A stretch of DNA of 52,994 nt. Origin: JAAFHN01 sp031421855. GTDB taxonomy: Bacteria; Pseudomonadota; Gammaproteobacteria; Burkholderiales; Burkholderiaceae_C. The stretch spans positions 1 through 52,994 of the forward strand of contig JANOPN010000193.1 of the NCBI GenBank assembly GCA_031421855.1, in the 5' to 3' direction. A program made the position numbers and the translations under genes. The notes beneath the pieces are model-generated. The model did no database searches. It saw only the letters and a program-made list of their open reading frames with translations, and was not told the DNA's origin. Positions 47,752 through 52,994 of the stretch are shown piece by piece. Position 1 is the stretch's first letter. Each line of letters opens with the position of its first letter.

Positions 47752-48612
47752 TCAAACGCGCTCTGCGCTTTCAAGGGTGTTCATCAGCAGCATCGTGATC
47801 GTCATCGGACCCACGCCGCCCGGGACAGGGCTGATGTGGCCTGCGACTTGACTGGTCGAGGCAAAGTCAACGTCACCGCACAACTTGCCGGCGTTGACCT
47901 CGCCCTCGGGCACGCGGTTGATGCCGACATCAATCACGATTGCGCCAGGCTTCACCATGTCTGCGGTTAACGTGTTGCGCCGCCCGACTGCGGCGACGAC
48001 GATGTCGGCCACGCGGGTGTGACTCCCCAAATCGGCCGTCGCGCTGTGGCAAATCGTGACCGTGGCGTTGGCAGCAAGCAGCAGTTGCGCCATCGGTTTG
48101 CCCACGGTGTTCGAGCGCCCGATGACGACTGCGTGTTTGCCGCGAATGCTCACGCCGGTGCTTTCAATCATCTTCATCGCGCCATAGGGCGTACACGACT
48201 TGAACCCTGGCAAGCCAGCAGACAGTTGACCCGCGCTCAACACCCCATAACCATCGACATCTTTCGTGGGCGAAATCGCCTCAATCACGCGGTGCGCATT
48301 GATGTGCTTGGGCAAGGGCATTTGCACCAAGATGCCGTGGATGCTGGGGTCCGAGTTCAACTGCTCGATGCGGGTCAAAAGCGCATCCTCACTCAAACTG
48401 GCATCGAGTCGATCCAGCACCGACCGAATGCCGGTGTCTTCGCAGGCTTTGACTTTGTTGCGAACATAAACAGCGCTGGCGGGGTCGTCGCCGACCAAAA
48501 TGACCGCCAAACCGGGGGTGACTCCTTTGGCCGTCAAAACTGAGGTGCGCGCCATGATTTGGGCACGCAATTGTTTGGATAGGACGTTGCCATCGATGAT
48601 CTGTGCGGTCAT
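47752..48612 (-). CDS. folD: bifunctional methylenetetrahydrofolate dehydrogenase / methenyltetrahydrofolate cyclohydrolase
   Basis: A 286-residue enzyme linking 5,10-methylene-THF to 10-formyl-THF with NADP, for purine and formyl-methionine synthesis. Landmarks are the catalytic Lys in YVRNKVKACEDTGI, HGILVQMPLPKHI, PTKDVDGYG, VVIGRSNTVGKPMAQLL and DVGINRVPEG, ending in GDVDF and TPVPGGVGPMT-like SPVPGGVGPMT. ATG at 48612. The ribosome site is weak. It lies downstream of the response regulator but is separated from it by a terminator. Confidence 0.97.
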   Translation of the reverse strand: MTAQIIDGNVLSKQLRAQIMARTSVLTAKGVTPGLAVILVGDDPASAVYVRNKVKACEDTGIRSVLDRLDASLSEDALLTRIEQLNSDPSIHGILVQMPLPKHINAHRVIEAISPTKDVDGYGVLSAGQLSAGLPGFKSCTPYGAMKMIESTGVSIRGKHAVVIGRSNTVGKPMAQLLLAANATVTICHSATADLGSHTRVADIVVAAVGRRNTLTADMVKPGAIVIDVGINRVPEGEVNAGKLCGDVDFASTSQVAGHISPVPGGVGPMTITMLLMNTLESAERV

Positions 48613-48642
48613 GGTGTTTAAAAGTAGCTGTTCAAAGGACAA

Positions 48643-48664
48643 AAAGCCTGGACAACCAGGCTTT
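48643..48664 (-). terminator. Rho-independent terminator after the two-component genes
   Basis: AAAGCCTGG (48643-48651), loop ACAA, CCAGGCTTT (48656-48664), a perfect 9-bp stem. On the minus strand it runs into five T residues, ending the kinase-regulator transcript before folD. Confidence 0.85.
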
Positions 48665-48685
48665 GCGTCGGGCAGAGTGTTGGGT

Positions 48686-49324
48686 TTAAGCGGGTTTGGT
48701 CGTTGCGTTGCTTGATCCGAGCGCGATCTTGAGCAAGTCAGCGACCGTGTTGGCGTTGAGCTTTTCCATGATGTTGGCACGGTGCGCTTCAACGGTTTTG
48801 ATGCTGATGCCCAAATCGTCTGCAATTTGCTTGTTGAGGCGCCCGGCGACGATTCGCTCAAGCACCTGCGCCTCGCGCCCAGTCAGCTTGGACAACAAGG
48901 CATCGCGGCTGGCCGATTGTTGGTGTTCTGCGAAGCTGATTTTGGCGGCTTCAAGCATGCGCTCAACGACCGGCAGCAGGGCTTCTTCTTTAAAAGGCTT
49001 TTGGATGAAATCCATCGCGCCTTTTTTCATGGTGTCGACCGCCATTGGCACATCGCCGTGGCCGGTGATGAAAACGATCGGCAGCGGGCTGCGGCGCTCC
49101 ATCAGCTTATCTTGCAAATCGATGCCACTCATGCCGGCCATTCGCACGTCAACAATCAAACAAGCAACTTCGCGCGAGTCGTAGCGGCTCAAGAAGGTCT
49201 CGGCCGAGTCGAAGCAACGCACGCGAAAGTCCTTGCCTTCGAGCAGCCATTGCAGCGAATCGCGCACGCCTTCATCGTCGTCAACGACGTAAATCGTTCC
49301 GCGTTTCGGGATCAAACTCATCAT
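48686..49324 (-). CDS. response regulator transcription factor, FixJ/NarL-like
   Basis: A 212-residue regulator. The receiver domain (about 10-125) has the acidic pocket VVDDDEG, phospho-acceptor D59 (LIVDVRMAGMSG), the switch Thr in FITGHGDV and Lys in FIQKPF. The LuxR-type helix-turn-helix follows (about 145-205, SKLTGREAQVLERIVAG, LGISIKTVEAHRANIMEKL). GHGDVPMAV after the switch places it near FixJ/TodT/DctR-type regulators. The ATG at 49324 overlaps the kinase stop, with GGAGTG upstream. Confidence 0.94.
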   Translation of the reverse strand: MMSLIPKRGTIYVVDDDEGVRDSLQWLLEGKDFRVRCFDSAETFLSRYDSREVACLIVDVRMAGMSGIDLQDKLMERRSPLPIVFITGHGDVPMAVDTMKKGAMDFIQKPFKEEALLPVVERMLEAAKISFAEHQQSASRDALLSKLTGREAQVLERIVAGRLNKQIADDLGISIKTVEAHRANIMEKLNANTVADLLKIALGSSNATTKPA

Positions 49325-51822
49325 GTCACTCCAATGGTGCCGGTTGGCACGTCGCTAACAGGTATCCAAAAGCTGAAAACACAGCCTTCGATTGCTGTGC
49401 CATTGTAGAGGTTCTGTGCTTGCATCCGACCCTGGTGCGACTCGACGATCGAGCGACATAAATTGAGGCCAATGCCCATGCCCTCAGCCTTGGTCGAGAA
49501 AAACGCCTCGAATAGTCGCTCCATCACTTCAGGTGCCAGGCCTTTGCCGGTGTCTTGCACCGTGAACTCGACCACCGATTGCGTCCCAATGGTCTTGGGA
49601 ACGACACGCAGCTCGACGTTGCGTTTGCCAATGGGTCGCTGGGCCAAATCAATCGATTCGCCTGCGTTCTTGAGCAAATTCACCAGCACTTGCTCGATCA
49701 AAATCGGGTCGACCATGAGATGCGGCAGGCGGGCCGCCAAATAGGGGCTGATGCGCACGCTGCGTCGCCGCAACTCGATCTCGGCCAACTCCAGCGCTTC
49801 ACTGACCATGGTCGCAACGTCGCTTGCCACGCGATTGGGCTCGCTTCGCTTCACGAAGTTGCGAATCCGTTGGATGATTTGACCCGCCCGGTGCGCTTGC
49901 TTGGATGTTTTTTCCAGTGCCTCGATCAAACCCTCATTGGTGATTTGCTCAGACTTGATGCGCGACACCATCCCGCTGCAATAGTTGTTGATGGCCGTCA
50001 GCGGCTGGTTGAGCTCGTGCGCAACGCTCGACGCCATCTCGCCCATGGTGATTAAGCGGCTCGCAGTTTGCGCACGATCGGCTTGGGTTGACGCTTGCTC
50101 TTCGGCTGCGCGGCGCGGCGTAATGTCGGTCGCGATGACCATTTGAGCCAAGCGACCATCGACCCAGGTCAAATAGCGCGACCTCACTTCGAGCCATTTG
50201 TTCAGCTCGGGGATGAACAACTCCGCGTTTTCCGCAGCGCCCTGCGAGATCTCGTCGGTGGGCAATCCGGCTAAGGCGTCGATATCATCATCTCCGGCGT
50301 CATCGCTCACGGTCATGGGCAATGCACCGGCTTGCACAACCAAACGCATGTGCCCTTCAGACTCGGCGGTGAACCAAGTCCTGTACATTTTGTTGGCAAA
50401 AACCAGCTCGCGGCTGCCCAGTGGCGCCACGCTAACCGCTGCATCCAAGGCATCCAAAACAGTGGTGAACCGCTCGTAACTGGCCGCCAACTGCTCGCGA
50501 ATCTTGTTGGGCTCGGTGATGTCGGTCATCGCGGTCATCCAGCCACTTTGGTGCCCATCGGTGTCAATCAAGGGCGATACGTACATGCGCGCGTCAAAAG
50601 TGGTGCCGTTTTTTCGCTTAACCCGCACCTGAAAACCGCCGGGTGACGTGCGTCCTTTTAGTTCGTCGTCCAGTCGCGCCATCAGCGTCTCTTTGTCTGC
50701 TTCAGGCCAATACGGAAAAGGGGGCGTGCGGCCAACCAACTCGGGTTCGCTCCACTGGGTCATTTGACAAAACGCGGGGTTGACGTAGGTGATTCGCCCT
50801 TGCATGTCGAGCGCTCGCATGCCAGTGAGCATGGAGTTCTCCATGGCACGGCGAAAACTGGTCTCGGCAAGCAACGCCCGTTGAGCGGCGGTGCGCCGCC
50901 GCGAGTGCCGCCATGTGCCAAACAGCATCCACGAGGTCATCAAGCTCAGGCCGGCAACCATCCAAAACAAACCATTGGTCACCAAAAGCGGCGACGTGCG
51001 ATAGCCTTCTGCGTGCAAATACAGACCGTTGCCGATTGGCGCGACCGGCACTTCAAAACTGTCTTTTCTCGGAGCCCAGGGCAGCAGCAAACTCACACCG
51101 CGGGCCGGTGCGGTGTTACCAACAAGCACCCGATCACGCGCGTCTTTGAATGACACGGCATACCGCGAAGCCAATTCAGCGGTCAAACCATAGCGCATCA
51201 GCCCATCCAAGGTGTACTCACCCAAAATGACACCCGAAAATTCGCCATTGGCCAAAAGCGGCACCTGAACGTGCAAGGTGGCAACCGTGTTGGTGCTCTG
51301 GGTTGGTTGCGAAAAAACGGGTTGGTTGAGTTCGCGAACCAGGTTGAAAACCGTTTCGGTCTCGACGCTTTTGATCATGTCACCCGAATTTCTCACCAGC
51401 ACCGACCGAATACTGGGCGACGTGAACGCCGCTCGGTAGCGCTTTCGCAGGTCAATCCAGCCAACGGCGTGCAGCTCAGGGTAGCGGCTGGTCAAGGCCT
51501 CGGCTTGAGCGACAAAGTCTTCGGCATCCAACTCATTGCTGCTCACGCTTCGGGCCATGCGCATGAGCTGCTCTTGTTGCTCCAAAAGCCTCAGGCGCAG
51601 TTTTTGGTGCGCAAACTCCACGTCTCGACGCACGGCCTGGGCCTCGCGGTCGATTTCTTCGTATCGCAAATACAAAAACGCCGCTGCCATTGCCGTCATG
51701 AACAGCATCACCGCAAAAATCGGTGCCAATGCAGCGAATCGATCTTGCCGGCTGGGAGACTGCTTTTGCCACCAAGTGCGGGCGCGTTGGTTGAGGGAAT
51801 CGGCGGGAGACTTGAGTGGCAT
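49321..51822 (-). CDS. PAS domain sensor histidine kinase (FixL/TodS-like output)
   Basis: An 833-residue membrane kinase. One helix near 30-52, then a periplasmic sensor of about 230 residues with a long helical start (EIDREAQAVRRDVEFAHQK), a second helix near 285-305, a PAS domain (about 320-450, MENSMLTGMRALDMQGRITY to TDITEP), and a second PAS-like domain (about 455-570). Then HisKA with phospho-His near residue 600 (SSVAHELNQPLTAINNY) and the HATPase domain (NLLKNAGESID, DTGKGLAPE, GMGIGLNLCRSIVESH). The signal is unknown. Coupled to the response regulator by ATGA. Confidence 0.93.
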   Translation of the reverse strand: MPLKSPADSLNQRARTWWQKQSPSRQDRFAALAPIFAVMLFMTAMAAAFLYLRYEEIDREAQAVRRDVEFAHQKLRLRLLEQQEQLMRMARSVSSNELDAEDFVAQAEALTSRYPELHAVGWIDLRKRYRAAFTSPSIRSVLVRNSGDMIKSVETETVFNLVRELNQPVFSQPTQSTNTVATLHVQVPLLANGEFSGVILGEYTLDGLMRYGLTAELASRYAVSFKDARDRVLVGNTAPARGVSLLLPWAPRKDSFEVPVAPIGNGLYLHAEGYRTSPLLVTNGLFWMVAGLSLMTSWMLFGTWRHSRRRTAAQRALLAETSFRRAMENSMLTGMRALDMQGRITYVNPAFCQMTQWSEPELVGRTPPFPYWPEADKETLMARLDDELKGRTSPGGFQVRVKRKNGTTFDARMYVSPLIDTDGHQSGWMTAMTDITEPNKIREQLAASYERFTTVLDALDAAVSVAPLGSRELVFANKMYRTWFTAESEGHMRLVVQAGALPMTVSDDAGDDDIDALAGLPTDEISQGAAENAELFIPELNKWLEVRSRYLTWVDGRLAQMVIATDITPRRAAEEQASTQADRAQTASRLITMGEMASSVAHELNQPLTAINNYCSGMVSRIKSEQITNEGLIEALEKTSKQAHRAGQIIQRIRNFVKRSEPNRVASDVATMVSEALELAEIELRRRSVRISPYLAARLPHLMVDPILIEQVLVNLLKNAGESIDLAQRPIGKRNVELRVVPKTIGTQSVVEFTVQDTGKGLAPEVMERLFEAFFSTKAEGMGIGLNLCRSIVESHQGRMQAQNLYNGTAIEGCVFSFWIPVSDVPTGTIGVT

Positions 51823-51904
51823 GGTTGGAGTTTAGGCGGGGTTGCGCGTGATTTAGCCCAGTTCGGCACAATGAGGTGACTCAAAACCGATCGAATACTC
51901 CAAG

Positions 51905-52930
51905 ATGAAATACACACGCCTTGGCCAAAGTGGCCTGCAAGTTTCCCGAATCTGCCTTGGCATGATGACTTACGGTACCGCAGAGTGGCGCCCATGGGTC
52001 ATGACAGGCGACGCTGGCAAGGGCTTGTTCAAGCAAGCGGTCGACTTGGGTATCAACTTCTTCGATACCGCTGACATGTATTCAGGCGGCGAGAGCGAGC
52101 GCTTGACCGGGCAATGGGTACGGGAGTTTTGCAACCGCGACGAGGTCGTGGTTGCGACCAAAACCTACTTTCCAGTCGACATCGCCTTCAAAGGCGGTGC
52201 CTCACTCAAAGAGCGCCCGCCCAAACGACCCAACGCCGACGGCTTGAGCCGCAAACGCATTTTCACAGCCATTGACGCCACGCTGTCGCGAATGGGGCTA
52301 GACCACATTGACCTGTATCAAATTCACCGCTGGGACAACGCCACGCCGATTGAAGAAACCATGGAAGCCTTGCACGACGTCGTGAAGTCAGGCAAAGCGC
52401 GCTACATCGGCGCAAGCAGCATGTGGGCTTGGCAATTTGCCAAAGCCCAAAACGTGGCACGACAAAACGGATGGACCCCGTTTGTCAGCATGCAAAACCA
52501 CCACAACCTGGCCTACCGTGAAGAAGAACGCGAAATGGTGCCGCTTTGCAAAGATCAAGGTGTTGCACTATTGCCGTGGAGTCCATTGGCACGTGGGTTT
52601 TTGGCAGGAAATCGCGCCATTGGCGACCAATCCGGCGGACAAACCAGTCGCGCCAAGACTGACGACATCGCGCAAAATTACTATTACCGGCCCAGCGACT
52701 TCGCCGTGGTCGCAGCGCTGTCTACCCTGGCTGCCGCCAAAGGCGTGAGCAACGCAAGTTTGGCTTACGCCTGGTTGCTTCATAAAGGCGTGACCGCGCC
52801 AATCGTCGGCGCCAGCAAACCGTACCAGTTGGATGCCGCAGCAGCAGCAGTTGGTTTGAGCCTAAGCCAAGCCGAGATCGACGCGCTTGAGGCGGCCTAT
52901 GAGCCACACCCGGTTTTGGGCCACCAATGA
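51905..52930 (+). CDS. aldo/keto reductase
   Basis: A 341-residue NADPH-dependent reductase with a TIM-barrel fold. The catalytic tetrad is D54 and Y59 (FFDTADMYSGG), K86 (VVATKTYFP) and H141 (YQIHRWD). The later GASSMWAWQFAKA, SPLARGFLAG and PIVGASKPYQLD are typical of the YajO/Tas-like group. The start MKYTRLGQSGLQVSRICLG is standard. It is divergent from the sensor kinase gene with 82 nt between starts. Confidence 0.93.
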   Translation: MKYTRLGQSGLQVSRICLGMMTYGTAEWRPWVMTGDAGKGLFKQAVDLGINFFDTADMYSGGESERLTGQWVREFCNRDEVVVATKTYFPVDIAFKGGASLKERPPKRPNADGLSRKRIFTAIDATLSRMGLDHIDLYQIHRWDNATPIEETMEALHDVVKSGKARYIGASSMWAWQFAKAQNVARQNGWTPFVSMQNHHNLAYREEEREMVPLCKDQGVALLPWSPLARGFLAGNRAIGDQSGGQTSRAKTDDIAQNYYYRPSDFAVVAALSTLAAAKGVSNASLAYAWLLHKGVTAPIVGASKPYQLDAAAAAVGLSLSQAEIDALEAAYEPHPVLGHQ

Positions 52931-52973
52931 GCTCGAACCCCGCAAAACCATTATTTTGATGGATTTTTGGCCC

Positions 52974-52994
52974 TTGGTCTCCGGATCTATTGGG
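52974..52994 (+). repeat. dispersed 32-bp repeat, copy R12 (cut by window edge)
   Basis: TTGGTCTCCGGATCTATTGG at the very end of the window, preceded by TTTTTGGCCC, the typical left flank. The right half lies outside. Confidence 0.75.

Noticed and set aside
1..52994. CRISPR arrays, tRNA or rRNA genes, prophage or conjugative genes
   Set aside because: None seen. The only short repeats at regular spacing are the 12-bp and 11-bp tandem arrays, which have no spacers.

Overview
The window looks like chromosomal DNA from a betaproteobacterium of the order Burkholderiales, most like the Comamonadaceae. The grounds are the gene content (a phasin, two HAAT/Liv-type ABC transporters, a beta-oxidation set, type B ribosomal protein L31, selO-msrB-yciB-bolA), dense packing with many 4-nt ATGA/GTGA overlaps, and moderately high GC. 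I see no rRNA, tRNA, CRISPR array, prophage or complete insertion sequence. The assignment comes from family recognition alone; no database was searched.

Layout. 1-587: no convincing gene, but a minus-strand promoter, dyad and strong UUCG terminator that may define a small RNA, and one copy of a 238-bp structured repeat. 588-3428: phasin (minus) with two PhaR-like operators, then a histone-deacetylase-like hydrolase, a hotdog thioesterase and a nitroreductase. 3438-7530: a 102-bp hairpin repeat, a vapBC toxin-antitoxin pair, and a HAAT transporter made of only two genes (fused LivH-LivM and fused LivG-LivF) with no binding protein nearby. 7570-13663: pncB, an ion transporter, and a coupled run of 2-hydroxyacid dehydrogenase, rmuC and an MFS permease. 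13819-17499 (minus): selO-msrB-yciB-bolA-ppiC. 17661-19010: L,D-transpeptidase-like lipoprotein.

19084-36172 is a catabolic region for CoA-activated acids. It holds an acyl-CoA ligase (frameshifted in this sequence), a five-gene Liv transporter with a structured leader in front of its binding protein, a fused enoyl-CoA hydratase/3-hydroxyacyl-CoA dehydrogenase, a thiolase, an acyl-CoA dehydrogenase, an SDR, a PaaI-type thioesterase and a CurA-like oxidoreductase. The order suggests uptake of an acid or amide, activation to CoA, then beta-oxidation. 36178-38779: GNAT enzyme, fatty acid desaturase and an unusual GST. 39029-43742 (minus): MATE exporter, GT39-like membrane glycosyltransferase, rpmE2, pyrD. 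43759-44490: rpiA, divergent from pyrD by 16 nt. 44528-51822 (minus): periplasmic DUF4124-glutaredoxin protein, oligopeptidase A, folD, a FixJ-type response regulator and its PAS histidine kinase. 51905-52930: aldo/keto reductase.

The most unusual feature is a dispersed repeat of about 32 bp, running from TTGGTC to GTTGCTAT, with 11-12 copies in 53 kb on both strands. About half the copies lie inside genes as in-frame peptide inserts (livHM, livGF, selO, desaturase, GST, pyrD). Two of these sit at protein domain boundaries. Three intergenic copies lie 17-39 nt upstream of start codons in the catabolic region. The pattern resembles the protein-coding palindromic elements known from Rickettsia. 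The 102-bp and 238-bp repeats are two further families, each with two copies of identical length.
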